A DNA stretch of 64,000 nucleotides from Leucobacter massiliensis. GTDB lineage: Bacteria > Actinomycetota > Actinomycetes > Actinomycetales > Microbacteriaceae. The position numbers were made by a program, and so were the translations under genes. This document shows positions 56,128 through 64,000 of this stretch, one piece after another. Numbering within the stretch: the first letter of the stretch is position 1; the number at the start of each line of letters is the position of its first letter. Under the pieces are notes generated by a model. That model searched no databases. It had not been told where the DNA came from and saw only the letters and a program-made list of their open reading frames with translations. The DNA is taken from the NCBI RefSeq assembly GCF_002982315.1, contig NZ_MWZD01000014.1, positions 124,001-188,000 of the forward strand. The letters are read 5' to 3'.

Positions 56128-58902
56128 ATGACTCCGACCAGACCGCCCAACGGCGCGCGACCGCGCCGCCACCTCTCGATTGCCGCGACGCTCGCCCTCG
56201 CCGCGGGCATGCTCGTGCTTCCCGCCCAAGCCGCCTTCGCCGCCGAGCCGATCGACGGCGCGCCGACCGCCGGTGACACCGTGTTCCCGAACGTCGGTAA
56301 CAGCGGGTACGACGCCCTGGACTACGCCGTCGCGATCGCGTGGTCCCCCGACACCGTGCAGTCGGACGGTCTGGTCAGCGGCACGATCGAGTCGGCGACC
56401 ACGACCATGACGGCGAACGCCTCGCAACCGTTGCGCTCGTTCACGCTGGACTTCGAGGGCATGGAGGTCGATTCCGTCACGGTGAACGGGGAACCGGCGA
56501 ACTGGGTGCGCGATGTCGACGCCGCAGCGATCAAGTACAAGCTGGTGGTGACCCCTGCGACCCCCGTGTCGGGCGAATTCACGACGACGATCTCCTATCA
56601 CGGGGTCCCGGTCACGCACATCGACGCCGATGGATCCGCGGAGGGGTGGAGCCGCACCAGCGACGGCGCGATCCTGCTGGGTCAGCCGGTCGGGATGATG
56701 GCCGGGTTCCCCCACAACAACACACCCGCCGACAAGGCGACGTACACCTTTACCGTCGACATCCCCTCGCAGCTCTCCGCAGCGAACGGGACGGGGCTCT
56801 CCGACGCCGCGGTCGTGAGCAACGGTGAGCTCGTCTCGCGCACCCCCTCCGAGGACGCCACCCGCACCACCTGGATCTGGCGCCAGAACCAGCAGATGGC
56901 CTCCGAGCTCGCCGTGATCGGCATCGGCCGCTACGACATCATCGAAACTCAGCTCGCCCTGAGCGACGGCCGGGTGATTCCGAGCTGGTCGTTCATGGAC
57001 TCGACGCTCTCGGCCGCGAACAAGACGACGATCACGAACCGCGTGAACCAGCTGGAGACGATCACGCGCAACCTCGAGAGCGTGTACGGCCCCTACCCCG
57101 GCAACAGCACCGGGGTGATCGTCGACACGGTGCCCGCCGAGATCAACTACGCGCTCGAGACGCAGGATCGCTCCTTCTTCCCCTCGGTGAACTCGGTGAA
57201 CGGGAACACGCTGATCCACGAGCTCGTCCACCAGTGGTACGGGGATCACGTCTCGCCGACCACCTGGACCGACATCTGGATCGGCGAGGGCATGGCGACC
57301 TGGGGGCCGACGCACTACAACAGCGCCGCGGGCTTCGGCTCCGGCTCGTCCACCGAGCAGACGTACTTCAACTCCTGGAACAGCGTCCCCGCGACAAGCG
57401 TCAACTGGTCGATTCCGCCCGGCGCGCAGACCGACTCCGCGGCGCTGTACGGCTACCAGACGTACACGCGGAGCGCCCAGTTCTGGGAGGCGCTGAAGAT
57501 CGCGATCGGAGACGAGGCGTTCTTCGGTGTCGTCCGGCAGTGGCAGGACCGCTTCGGGGGCACGAGTGTGTCCGGATCCGAGCTGAAGGCGCTGGCCGAA
57601 GAGCTCTCCGGGCGCGATCTCACCGCGTTCTGGGAGGACTGGATCCTCACCCCGGGCAAGCCCGACTGGCCCGAGAAGCTGACGGCCTCCCTCGCCTCGG
57701 ACCGCAGCGACGCCGTCGGGCGCGGCGACCGGGTGGAGTACACGCTGTCCGCCGAGAACACCGGACGGATCCCGCTCGCGAGCTCGGTCGTGACGGTGGA
57801 TGTGTCGTCCGTGCTGGCGCGCGCCGCGATCGAGGAGCCGCTCGCCGAGGGACTCACCCTCGACGGCACCACGCTCAGCTGGGCCGTGCCGGCGACAGCC
57901 ACCGGCGCGAGCTCGACGGTCGCCTTCGCGGCGGTCGTGGACGACGCGGCCTCGGGCGGCACGCTGGAGGCCCAGGCGACCGTGGCGACGCTCGGCGGCA
58001 CCTGCGTCAGCTGCGGCACCTCGCTCGAGGTGACGGAGTACGAGCTGTCGCCGGCCCCGAAGCCGACCGTCTCGGGCCCGGCCCGTGCGGGCGAGACCCT
58101 CACCGCGCAGGCTGCCGGCTGGCCGGAAGGAACGACGTTCGCGTATCAGTGGTCGGTCGGCGGGAAGCCGGTGGACGGGGCCACCGCGCAGACCTTCGCG
58201 GTGCCCGAGACCGCGGTCGGCTCGCCCGTAACAGTCACCGTCACCGGCACGAAGGCGGGCTATCTGCCGACGAAGGCCACGAGCGACCCGACCGCGCCCG
58301 TCGCACCGGCGCCGAAGCCCGGTCCGTTCCGCGATGTCACGCCGAGCACCAAGTTCTCGAAGGAGATCAACTGGATGGCGGAGGCGGGCCTGGCCACGGG
58401 TATCCGGAAGACCGACGCGAACGGCGCGGTCTACTTCGACTACGAGCCGAAGACCGCGGTCACCCGCGAGGCGGTCGCCGCCTTCCTCTTCCGGCTCGAA
58501 GCGCCCCGCGGCTACACCGCCCCCAAGGTCTCGCCGTTCGCGGACGTCCGGCCGGGAGACAAGTTCTACCGGGAGATCGCGTGGATGCACGAGGCAGGAC
58601 TGGCGAGGGGCATCAAGCAGCCGGCCGGCAAGCCGGACTACGCGCCGAAGGCGACGATCACCCGTGAGGCGATGGCCGCTTTCATGTACCGGAAGGACGC
58701 GCGGGGCGGCTTCGTCGCTCCGAAGTCGTCGCCGTTCGCCGATGTGCGGCCGGGGGACCGCTTCTACCGGGAGATCGCGTGGATGTACGATTCGGGACTG
58801 TCGACCGGCATCAAGCAAGCCTCGGGAAAGCCGGCGTACGCCCCGAAGGCGAACATGAGCCGTGAGGCCATGGCCGCCTTCCTCTACCGCGCCGAGCACT
58901 GA
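56128..58902 (+). CDS. Secreted M1-type metallopeptidase with SLH-like repeats
   Basis: 924 residues. Signal peptide (RPRR, hydrophobic core, AFA cleavage near residue 39). An aminopeptidase-N-like domain has the zinc site H364-E-x-x-H368 (LIHELVHQWYGDH) with the third ligand Glu at 387 (WIGEGMAT), 18 residues on. A DUF11/beta-sandwich domain and an Ig-like domain with VSGPARAGETLTA and FAYQWSVGG follow. Three SLH-like repeats close the protein from about residue 734 (each PFxDV ... F..EI.WM ... GL..GI). These should hold it at the cell surface. ATG at 56128 with AAGGA upstream. Substrate unknown. A strong hairpin follows. Confidence 0.88.
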   Translation: MTPTRPPNGARPRRHLSIAATLALAAGMLVLPAQAAFAAEPIDGAPTAGDTVFPNVGNSGYDALDYAVAIAWSPDTVQSDGLVSGTIESATTTMTANASQPLRSFTLDFEGMEVDSVTVNGEPANWVRDVDAAAIKYKLVVTPATPVSGEFTTTISYHGVPVTHIDADGSAEGWSRTSDGAILLGQPVGMMAGFPHNNTPADKATYTFTVDIPSQLSAANGTGLSDAAVVSNGELVSRTPSEDATRTTWIWRQNQQMASELAVIGIGRYDIIETQLALSDGRVIPSWSFMDSTLSAANKTTITNRVNQLETITRNLESVYGPYPGNSTGVIVDTVPAEINYALETQDRSFFPSVNSVNGNTLIHELVHQWYGDHVSPTTWTDIWIGEGMATWGPTHYNSAAGFGSGSSTEQTYFNSWNSVPATSVNWSIPPGAQTDSAALYGYQTYTRSAQFWEALKIAIGDEAFFGVVRQWQDRFGGTSVSGSELKALAEELSGRDLTAFWEDWILTPGKPDWPEKLTASLASDRSDAVGRGDRVEYTLSAENTGRIPLASSVVTVDVSSVLARAAIEEPLAEGLTLDGTTLSWAVPATATGASSTVAFAAVVDDAASGGTLEAQATVATLGGTCVSCGTSLEVTEYELSPAPKPTVSGPARAGETLTAQAAGWPEGTTFAYQWSVGGKPVDGATAQTFAVPETAVGSPVTVTVTGTKAGYLPTKATSDPTAPVAPAPKPGPFRDVTPSTKFSKEINWMAEAGLATGIRKTDANGAVYFDYEPKTAVTREAVAAFLFRLEAPRGYTAPKVSPFADVRPGDKFYREIAWMHEAGLARGIKQPAGKPDYAPKATITREAMAAFMYRKDARGGFVAPKSSPFADVRPGDRFYREIAWMYDSGLSTGIKQASGKPAYAPKANMSREAMAAFLYRAEH

Positions 58903-58921
58903 GGACGCACTCCGCTTCCCC

Positions 58922-58958
58922 GCAGCCGCGCGGCCGGGACCTCCCGGCGCGCGGCTGC
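58922..58958 (+). terminator. Terminator after the peptidase gene
   Basis: GCAGCCGCGC (58922-58931) pairs with GCGCGGCTGC (58949-58958), and GCCGGG (58933-58938) with CCCGGC (58943-58948), around ACCT. Weak T-tract. Confidence 0.7.
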
Positions 58959-59065
58959 TTCGCGGGTGCCGGCGGGCCCGGCTGCACCCGGCGGCGGGCG
59001 TTTCCGGAAGTCCACTCCGGGTTTCCCCTGGAAGTTTCACAATGGGCATCGACTAAACTCGTGCT

Positions 59066-59875
59066 GTGCATGTATTGAGTGTGAGTTCCCTCAAGGGCGG
59101 TGTCGGCAAGACCACCGTGACGCTCGGCCTTGCTTCGGCCGCGTTCTCCCGCGGCCTCCGAACGCTGGTCGTCGACTTCGACCCGCAGTCGGATGTGTCC
59201 ACCGGCCTCGCAGTCGACCCGGAGGGGTTCGCGAACGTCGCCGACGTGCTCGAGAGCCCGAAGGAGAAGACGGTGCGCGCCGCGATCGCGCACAGCGGCT
59301 GGAACGAGTACCACGAGGGCGGAACCATCGACCTCCTGGTGGGCAGTCCCTCCGCGATCAACTTCGACGGCCCCCACCCCTCGACCCGTGACATCTGGAA
59401 GCTCGAGGAGGCGCTCGCCATCGTCGAGTCCGAGTACGACCTCGTGCTCATCGACTGCGCGCCCTCGCTCAACGCGCTGACCCGCACGGCCTGGGCGGCG
59501 AGCGATCGCGTGCTCGTGGTCGCGGAGCCGAGCCTCTTCGCCGTGGCCGCCACCGACCGTGCCCTGCGCGCGATCGAGGAGATCCGCCGCGGGGTGAGCC
59601 CGCGCCTGCAGCCGCTCGGGATCCTCATCAACCGCACGCAGCCGCAGTCCATGGAGCATCAGTTCCGCGTCCGCGAGCTGCGTGAGATGTTCGGCCCCCT
59701 CGTGCTCAACCCCCAGCTTCCCGAGCGACCCTCGCTGCAGCAGGCGCAGGGCGCGGCGAAGCCCGTGCACATGTGGCCCGGCGAGGCCTCGCAGGAGATG
59801 GCCGCCAACTTCGACCTGGTGCTCGACCGGGTCATGCGTTCTGCGGGCATGGACGCCGCCCGCGCGGGCAAGTAG
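59066..59875 (+). CDS. ParA/MinD-type ATPase
   Basis: 269 residues. Deviant Walker A KGGVGKTT (10-17) with the signature lysine, VVDFDPQSDVSTGLA, and IDCAPSLNALTRTA (Walker B-like). No DNA-binding N-terminus and no ParB neighbour, so it is not the chromosomal parAB pair. It lies beside two MerR genes and garA, and may position a cell-pole or division component. The GTG start is 6 bases after TAAACT (59054-59059), a leaderless arrangement. Convergent with the MerR gene at 59981. Confidence 0.88.
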   Translation: MHVLSVSSLKGGVGKTTVTLGLASAAFSRGLRTLVVDFDPQSDVSTGLAVDPEGFANVADVLESPKEKTVRAAIAHSGWNEYHEGGTIDLLVGSPSAINFDGPHPSTRDIWKLEEALAIVESEYDLVLIDCAPSLNALTRTAWAASDRVLVVAEPSLFAVAATDRALRAIEEIRRGVSPRLQPLGILINRTQPQSMEHQFRVRELREMFGPLVLNPQLPERPSLQQAQGAAKPVHMWPGEASQEMAANFDLVLDRVMRSAGMDAARAGK

Positions 59876-59911
59876 GCGGCGCTCCGAGTTCCGCTCGCCG
59901 TCTCCGGCCTT

Positions 59912-59938
59912 CTCCCCTGAAGACGCTTCAGCCGGGAG
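59912..59938. terminator. Bidirectional hairpin between parA and merR
   Basis: CTCCC-CTGAAG-ACG-CTTCAG-CC-GGGAG, a near-perfect stem of 11 bp with a 3-base loop and a two-base bulge, between convergent genes. Confidence 0.65.
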
Positions 59939-59980
59939 CGGACGCGGGCGGTGCTGGCGGGGCGGGCCGCGCGCGGTGAG

Positions 59981-60592
59981 CTAGGAGATCTTCTGGCGGC
60001 TGCGCCGGCGGGCCGCGAGCTCGTCGACGGCCTCCGCCTGCTCGCGGTGCTCGTCCATGTCGACGAGAGAGGTCTCGACCTCGCGCAGCACCTTGCCGAC
60101 GGCGATTCCGAACACGCCCTGCCCTCGGCTCACGAGGTCGATCACCTCGTCGTTGGAGGTGCACAGGTAGACGCTCGCGCCATCGCTCATGAGGGTGGTC
60201 TGCGAGAGGTCGTGGACTCCTGCCTCGTGCAGCTGGGCGACGGCGGTGCGGATCTGCTGCAGCGAGATGCCGGTGTCGAGCAGCCGCTTCACGAGCTTGA
60301 GCACGAGGATGTCGCGGAAGCCGTACAGACGCTGCGAGCCCGAGCCCTTCGCGCCGCGCACGGTGGGCTCCACGAGGCCGGTGCGCGCCCAGTAATCGAG
60401 CTGACGGTAGCTGATGCCCGCGGCCCGGGCCGCCGTGGCGCCCTTGAAGCCCCCGTCTTGATTGGGCTTGGGAAGACCATCGTCGAAGAGGAGCTCGTCT
60501 CCCAGTGATCGGGGGCGCTCGTGCCGGACGCCGTCGCTGCGGTCGCCGGAGGGAGCTGCCTCGTCGCCCGGCGACTGCGGGGTGTGCTCCAT
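59981..60592 (-). CDS. MerR family regulator (Rv1830-like)
   Basis: 203 residues. After an acidic N-terminal tail of about 45 residues comes the MerR winged helix: ATAARAAGISYRQLDYWARTGL, then VKRLLDTGISLQQIRTAVAQL. A C-terminal domain follows without obvious Cys. In Mycobacterium the genes garA-Rv1828-Rv1829-Rv1830 keep the same order; the middle DUF151 gene is missing here. ATG at 60592 with GAGGA upstream. The 158-bp gap before it holds an operator-like motif like that of ftsZ. Confidence 0.9.
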   Translation of the reverse strand: MEHTPQSPGDEAAPSGDRSDGVRHERPRSLGDELLFDDGLPKPNQDGGFKGATAARAAGISYRQLDYWARTGLVEPTVRGAKGSGSQRLYGFRDILVLKLVKRLLDTGISLQQIRTAVAQLHEAGVHDLSQTTLMSDGASVYLCTSNDEVIDLVSRGQGVFGIAVGKVLREVETSLVDMDEHREQAEAVDELAARRRSRQKIS

Positions 60593-60698
60593 CGTGTTCC
60601 TCTCTGCGGGACCGCGCGCGCGGTGCCGGACTCCAACAACGGTACCCAGATGGGCACCCCCGTGCAACGACCGCCGCTCGCCAAATATCGCGTGTCGA

Positions 60699-60720
60699 CC
60701 TCTACCTCAACTTGAAGGTT
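60699..60720 (-). promoter_or_regulatory. FtsR-like operator upstream of merR
   Basis: CTCTACCTCAACTTGAAGGT (60700-60719) matches 16 of 20 bases of the motif upstream of ftsZ, including the leading CTCTACCT. It has the ACCTCAA/TTGAAGGT look of MerR-type operators. On the reverse strand a GATATT element lies 15 bp from TTGAGG. Confidence 0.5.
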
Positions 60721-60750
60721 GAAATCACGCCGAACGAGGGCGGAAAAAGC

Positions 60751-61422
60751 TCAGCCGAGCCGCCGGCGCAACACGCCGGAGCGCACCGTCTCCAGGTGCG
60801 CCGCGAGTTCGAGCGCCTCCTCCGTCCCTGCCGGGCTGCCGCTCTTGTGACCGCGCACGGACACCGCGTGGGCGATCAGCTCGGCCTCACGCTCGGCCGC
60901 GACGCGCAGCGCACGCAGATGCCGGGGCGTGATGCCCTGCTCGGCGAGGCGAAGCAGTGCCGTCACCTGCGCGACCGCGTCGTGCGGGAAGACCTCGGCG
61001 GCCGGCAGCAGCCCGGCTGCGATCGCCTCGCCCAGGAAACGGCTGCTCGCGCCCGTCGCGCGACGCAGCTCCTCACTGCTCAGCACGCGGCGCGGCGCGA
61101 GGATCGTGGACGCGCTGCGCGGCGCGGCGCCGGGGATGATCGGATCGCGGCCCGCGTCCAGCTCTTCGAGGAGTTCAGCGATGACCTTCAGCGGCAGGTA
61201 GTGCTCGCGCTGGAGCGTCAGGATGAGGCGCAGGCGCTCGATGTGCTCCTGCGAGAACTTGCGGTAGCCCGAGGGCGTGCGCTCGGGCGTGACGAGCCCC
61301 TGCTCCTCGAGGAAGCGAAGCTTCGACGGCGTGAGATCCGCGAAGTCGTCCTGCAGGCGGGCCAGCACCTGTCCGATGCTGAGCAGTTCGGGCGCGCGCC
61401 CCCCCGCCCGCGCGACCGCCAT
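60751..61422 (-). CDS. ftsR: MerR family regulator FtsR (Rv1828-like)
   Basis: 223 residues. N-terminal MerR helix-turn-helix and wing (LLSIGQVLARLQ, LTPSKLRFLEEQGLVTPERT, SGYRKFSQEHIERLRLIL), a linker, and a C-terminal helical domain (ITPRHLRALRVAAEREAEL). FtsR of Corynebacterium activates ftsZ transcription. Its ATG directly abuts the stop of garA (TAG-ATG), so the two are co-translated. The motif pair described for 27611 and 60700 fits its likely targets. The start is the ATG at 61422. Confidence 0.9.
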   Translation of the reverse strand: MAVARAGGRAPELLSIGQVLARLQDDFADLTPSKLRFLEEQGLVTPERTPSGYRKFSQEHIERLRLILTLQREHYLPLKVIAELLEELDAGRDPIIPGAAPRSASTILAPRRVLSSEELRRATGASSRFLGEAIAAGLLPAAEVFPHDAVAQVTALLRLAEQGITPRHLRALRVAAEREAELIAHAVSVRGHKSGSPAGTEEALELAAHLETVRSGVLRRRLG

Positions 61423-61887
61423 CTAGGCGTCCTCGCCGAGGTCGAAACGGGAAGCGAAGAAGGTGAAACGGAACTTCCCGACCTGCACCTCGATCCCGTC
61501 CTCGAGCTGAACTTCTCCGTCGATGCGCTTCCCGTCGCAGAAGGTCCCGTTCAGGGAGCCCAGGTCCGCGACCGAGAACTGCGTGCCGTTCCGGCGGAAC
61601 TCCGCGTGCCTGCGCGACACGGTCACATCGTCGAGGAAGATGTCCACGGCCGGGTGCCGCCCCGCCACCGTGACATCCTGGTCGAGCAGGAAGCGGGCGC
61701 CCAGATCGGGGCCCCGGCGCACCACCAGGAGCGCCGCCCCCGAGGGGAGCGCCTCGACGGCTTCCCGCTCGTCGATCGTGAGGTCGGTGGCGCGGGTGCG
61801 GATCATGGCGCCGAGGTCGTCGCGGAACTGCTGGGTGGACCGCACCTCGGTGCTGTCGGCTCGACGAGCATGATTCTCGGCGTTCAC
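61423..61887 (-). CDS. garA: FHA-domain regulator GarA/OdhI
   Basis: 154 residues. An N-terminal tail with the phosphorylation region STEVRSTQQFRDDL and a C-terminal FHA domain (DQDVTVAGRHPAVDIFLDDV, TVSRRHAEF, GSLNGTFCDGKRI). In its free state GarA/OdhI binds 2-oxoglutarate dehydrogenase and glutamate enzymes; phosphorylation of the tail Thr by Ser/Thr kinases closes it. The PASTA kinase at 45598 is a candidate. The mycobacterial double Thr motif is here a Ser-Thr pair. GTG at 61887 with AGGTGA upstream. Confidence 0.93.
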   Translation of the reverse strand: MNAENHARRADSTEVRSTQQFRDDLGAMIRTRATDLTIDEREAVEALPSGAALLVVRRGPDLGARFLLDQDVTVAGRHPAVDIFLDDVTVSRRHAEFRRNGTQFSVADLGSLNGTFCDGKRIDGEVQLEDGIEVQVGKFRFTFFASRFDLGEDA

Positions 61888-62021
61888 GTCATCTCACCTG
61901 CTTCGCTCGGGGGCCTCGATCGGCCGCGGGGCTTGGGCTTTCTACGCTATCGCAGCGATGGGCGGCGGCGCATCTCGGGACCGCGTTTCCGGGCAAATAC
62001 CCCGCCGGCCGCGCGCTGCGC

Positions 62022-63494
62022 TCACTCGTGCGCCTCGAGGAAGGCATATACCTCGTTCGCGTCGACCCCGGGGAAGGTGCCCGTCGGCAGTGCCGCGAGC
62101 AGGCTCGTGGGCGTCGCCGCCTCCGGCCACGCCGCCGCCTCCCACTTGCTCGTCAGCTCCCCCGACGCCCTCCGGCAGCACCGGTCGTCCGGGCAGAAGG
62201 AGCGCGAGCGATGCGGGGTCTCGCGACCGCGGAACCACTTCACGTCCTCGAAGCGCACGCCCACGCTCACGGAGTAGAGCCCCTCCTTCGCCTTCTCCAC
62301 GCGCGAGGTGCACCAGTAGGTGCCACCCGAGGCCATGTCCGTGTACTGGTACCAGGGATTGAAGCGGTCGGGCTGCGAGAAGATCGTCCGAGCCGTCCAG
62401 TTGCGGCACACCGTTGCGCCCTCGAGATTGCCCAGCGCGTCCGAGGGGAAGCACACCCCGTCGTTCTCGTAAGCCTTGATGAGCGTCCCCGACTCGTGCG
62501 CCTTCATGAAGTGGACCTGCAGCCCGAGCCGCTCGGTGGCGAGGTTCGTGAAGCGGTGCGCAGCCATCTCGTAGGAGACGGCGAAGGCGTCGCGCAGATC
62601 CTCCATCGAGATCTGACGCTGCTGCTTGGCCTCCGAGAGCAGCTCGACGGTCGCGTGCTCCGGGAGCAGCACCGCGCCGGCGAGGTAGTTGGCCTCCACG
62701 CGCTGACGCAGGAAGTCGCCGTAGCTGCGCGGCTCCTCGTGTCCGCACACGACACTCGCGAGGGCGCGGAGGATCGGCGCCCTCGCGTCGCGCGAGGGGA
62801 GGTTGTTGCCGAGGTACAGCCGCCCGTTACGACGGTCGATCACCGAGCGGGTGGAGTGCGGGATGTCGGAGACGTAGTGCAGGCTGAAGCCGAGTTTCTC
62901 CGCAATCGAGGAGATGGCCCGCTGGGACACCGGCCCGCCGGCGTAGCCCACGCTGTCGAGCAGCTCACGGGCCGCCTGCTCGAGCTCCGCGAAGTAGTTC
63001 CCGGCCACGCGCATCTCGCGCCGCAGCTGGGTGTTCGCGCGCCGGGCCTCCTCAGGCGTCGCCGCCCGCTCGCGGTGCAGGCGCTCGACCTCCTGGTGCA
63101 GACCGAGGATCGCACGCAGGGTCTCGTCGCCCGTCGCCTTGGAGACGCGGATCGGCTGAATGCCGAGCGAGCGGAATACGGCGCCGCGCTGAGCGCGCTC
63201 CACGGCGATCTCCAGCGCCGCTCGCTCGCTCGGCGGCTCGTCCACGAGCAGCTCGTCGACCGTCGAGTCGAGCGCGGCGGCGAGCGCCCGCAGCAGCGGC
63301 AGTCGCGGCTCGCGGCGGCCGTTCTCGATGGCCGACAACTGCGAGGGCGCGCGGTCGACCGCGGCGGCCAGCTGCTCGAGGGTGAGGCCGAGCGCCGTGC
63401 GCCGCTCGCGGATCCGGCGCCCGAGCGTGAGGGCGTCCCCGGCTTCCTCGGGCTGAGGCGCTGCCCCCGCGAGTTCGCTGTCGAGAAGAGTCAT
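62022..63494 (-). CDS. ramB: RamB-type regulator of acetate/glyoxylate genes
   Basis: 490 residues. An N-terminal HTH_3 (GRRIRERRTALGLTLEQLAAA, residues 25-85), a middle IrrE/ImmA-like domain (VEANYLAGAVLLPEHA), and a C-terminal Cys-rich domain (VCFPSDALGNLEGATVCRNW, TYWCTSRV, FCPDDRCCRR) that may bind Zn or acyl-CoA. RamB of Corynebacterium represses aceA, aceB and ack; the mycobacterial homologue lies beside icl1. It is divergent from aceA here, 152 bp apart. No Shine-Dalgarno is seen before the ATG. Confidence 0.9.
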   Translation of the reverse strand: MTLLDSELAGAAPQPEEAGDALTLGRRIRERRTALGLTLEQLAAAVDRAPSQLSAIENGRREPRLPLLRALAAALDSTVDELLVDEPPSERAALEIAVERAQRGAVFRSLGIQPIRVSKATGDETLRAILGLHQEVERLHRERAATPEEARRANTQLRREMRVAGNYFAELEQAARELLDSVGYAGGPVSQRAISSIAEKLGFSLHYVSDIPHSTRSVIDRRNGRLYLGNNLPSRDARAPILRALASVVCGHEEPRSYGDFLRQRVEANYLAGAVLLPEHATVELLSEAKQQRQISMEDLRDAFAVSYEMAAHRFTNLATERLGLQVHFMKAHESGTLIKAYENDGVCFPSDALGNLEGATVCRNWTARTIFSQPDRFNPWYQYTDMASGGTYWCTSRVEKAKEGLYSVSVGVRFEDVKWFRGRETPHRSRSFCPDDRCCRRASGELTSKWEAAAWPEAATPTSLLAALPTGTFPGVDANEVYAFLEAHE

Positions 63495-63520
63495 GGCCCC
63501 ATGGTGCCAGAGCAGAGTTC

Positions 63521-63535
63521 TTCCGGCAAGCGGAA
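63521..63535. promoter_or_regulatory. Inverted repeat between ramB and aceA
   Basis: TTCCG-GCAAG-CGGAA, five bases per arm, 26 bp before the ramB start and about 110 bp before aceA. It is a candidate operator for RamB or another regulator. The known corynebacterial RamB motif (AAAGTTTGCAAA-like) is not exact here. Confidence 0.4.
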
Positions 63536-63646
63536 AAATTCAATTTCTTCACCGCGGGATCTGCCCACTTGGCCGGTTGACCCGCCCCCAGGATGGAACT
63601 ACCCGCAAAAACCGCCCGCTCCGGGCACCGAGACACAGGAGTCATC

Positions 63647-64000
63647 GTGACGAACGACGCAACGCAGCAGACGCCGGATCAGAGCCCCGCCGAGCAGCTC
63701 GCGTGGGACTGGGAGAACGACCCCCGCTGGGAGGGCATCACCCGTGACTACAGCGCCGAGGACGTCGTCCGCCTGCGTGGCCGCGTGCAGGAGGAACACA
63801 CCCTCGCCCGCCGCGGCGCCGAGAAGCTGTGGGCCCAGCTCACCTCCGAGGCCCCGAACGGCGGCTACACGAACGCGCTCGGCGCGCTCACCGGTAATCA
63901 GGCCGTGCAGCAGGTGAAGGCCGGGCTCCGAGCGATCTACCTCTCCGGCTGGCAGGTCGCCGCCGACGCCAACCTCTCGGGTCACACCTACCCCGACCAG
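63647..64000 (+). CDS. aceA: Isocitrate lyase (3' end outside window)
   Basis: 118 codons are visible. GTG start with AGGAG 5 bases upstream, then [39 protein letters not shown], and [19 protein letters not shown], the typical actinobacterial isocitrate lyase N-terminal part. It splits isocitrate to succinate and glyoxylate for growth on acetate or fatty acids. The catalytic KKCGH lies beyond the window. Divergent from ramB. Confidence 0.92.
   Translation, partial: MTNDATQQTPDQSPAEQLAWDWENDPRWEGITRDYSAEDVVRLRGRVQEEHTLARRGAEKLWAQLTSEAPNGGYTNALGALTGNQAVQQVKAGLRAIYLSGWQVAADANLSGHTYPDQ

Noticed and set aside
56071-59049. A reverse-strand open frame of 992 codons under the M1 peptidase gene
   Set aside because: Antisense shadow; the forward frame has signal peptide, zinc site and SLH repeats.

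Overview
The window is high-GC actinobacterial chromosome. Several features point to the family Microbacteriaceae, with Leucobacter or a close relative my best guess: a division/cell-wall (dcw) cluster without ftsA, a Wag31/DivIVA-SepF-FtsZ block, a GarA-type FHA protein, a RamB-isocitrate lyase pair, a SepF-binding tail on FtsZ, and an unusual MurE substrate motif. No rRNA, tRNA, phage, insertion sequence or CRISPR array was seen. Almost everything is housekeeping core genome. The unusual material is in regulatory DNA and in a few atypical proteins.

Layout. 1-1128: end of a membrane protein gene. 1235-8878: a reverse-strand rpoZ-metK-priA ... fmt-rsmB cluster, interrupted by a forward-strand trp attenuator (leader peptide MRLAKQWWTA plus terminator) that controls a stand-alone tryptophan synthase beta gene. 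8988-15804: two thioesterases, the ABC-F factor EttA, a lipoprotein, a second SSB, MsrA and NadE. 15894-23300: DnaE1, an acyltransferase-3 membrane protein, a family 2 glycosyltransferase and a pseudouridine synthase. 23287-43138: one long reverse-strand division and peptidoglycan supercluster. Read 5' to 3' it runs mraZ-rsmH-ftsL-ftsI-murE-murF-mraY-murD-ftsW-murG-(MFS transporter)-murC-ftsQ-ftsZ-yggS-sepF-yggT-divIVA-lspA-rluD. Most cell-wall junctions are 4-base ATGA or GTGA overlaps. 43511-51787: a DUF3040 protein, a polyprenyl synthase, an Rv2175c-like DNA-binding protein, a PASTA Ser/Thr kinase, type II DAHP synthase, PlsC and an acyl-CoA ligase, an order that resembles the Mycobacterium Rv2173-Rv2187 region. 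51903-55931: peptide deformylase and pyruvate carboxylase. 56128-58902: a secreted M1-peptidase-like protein with SLH-like repeats. 59066-61887: ParA, two MerR regulators and GarA. 62022-64000: RamB divergent from a truncated aceA.

The most interesting points: (1) MurD is a degenerate, truncated protein with no P-loop lysine and no C-terminal domain, although every other Mur ligase in the cluster looks intact; this raises the question of how D-glutamate is added. (2) A complete, apparently leaderless trp attenuator precedes a solo trpB inserted in the metK-priA/fmt cluster. (3) A 20-base motif just upstream of ftsZ recurs (16 of 20 identical) upstream of the MerR gene that follows the FtsR homologue, suggesting a division regulon. 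(4) MraZ-type boxes with exact 10-bp phasing precede mraZ, and a second inverted pair lies about 180 bp further upstream. (5) Several genes start six bases after a TANNCT -10 element, which indicates leaderless mRNAs.
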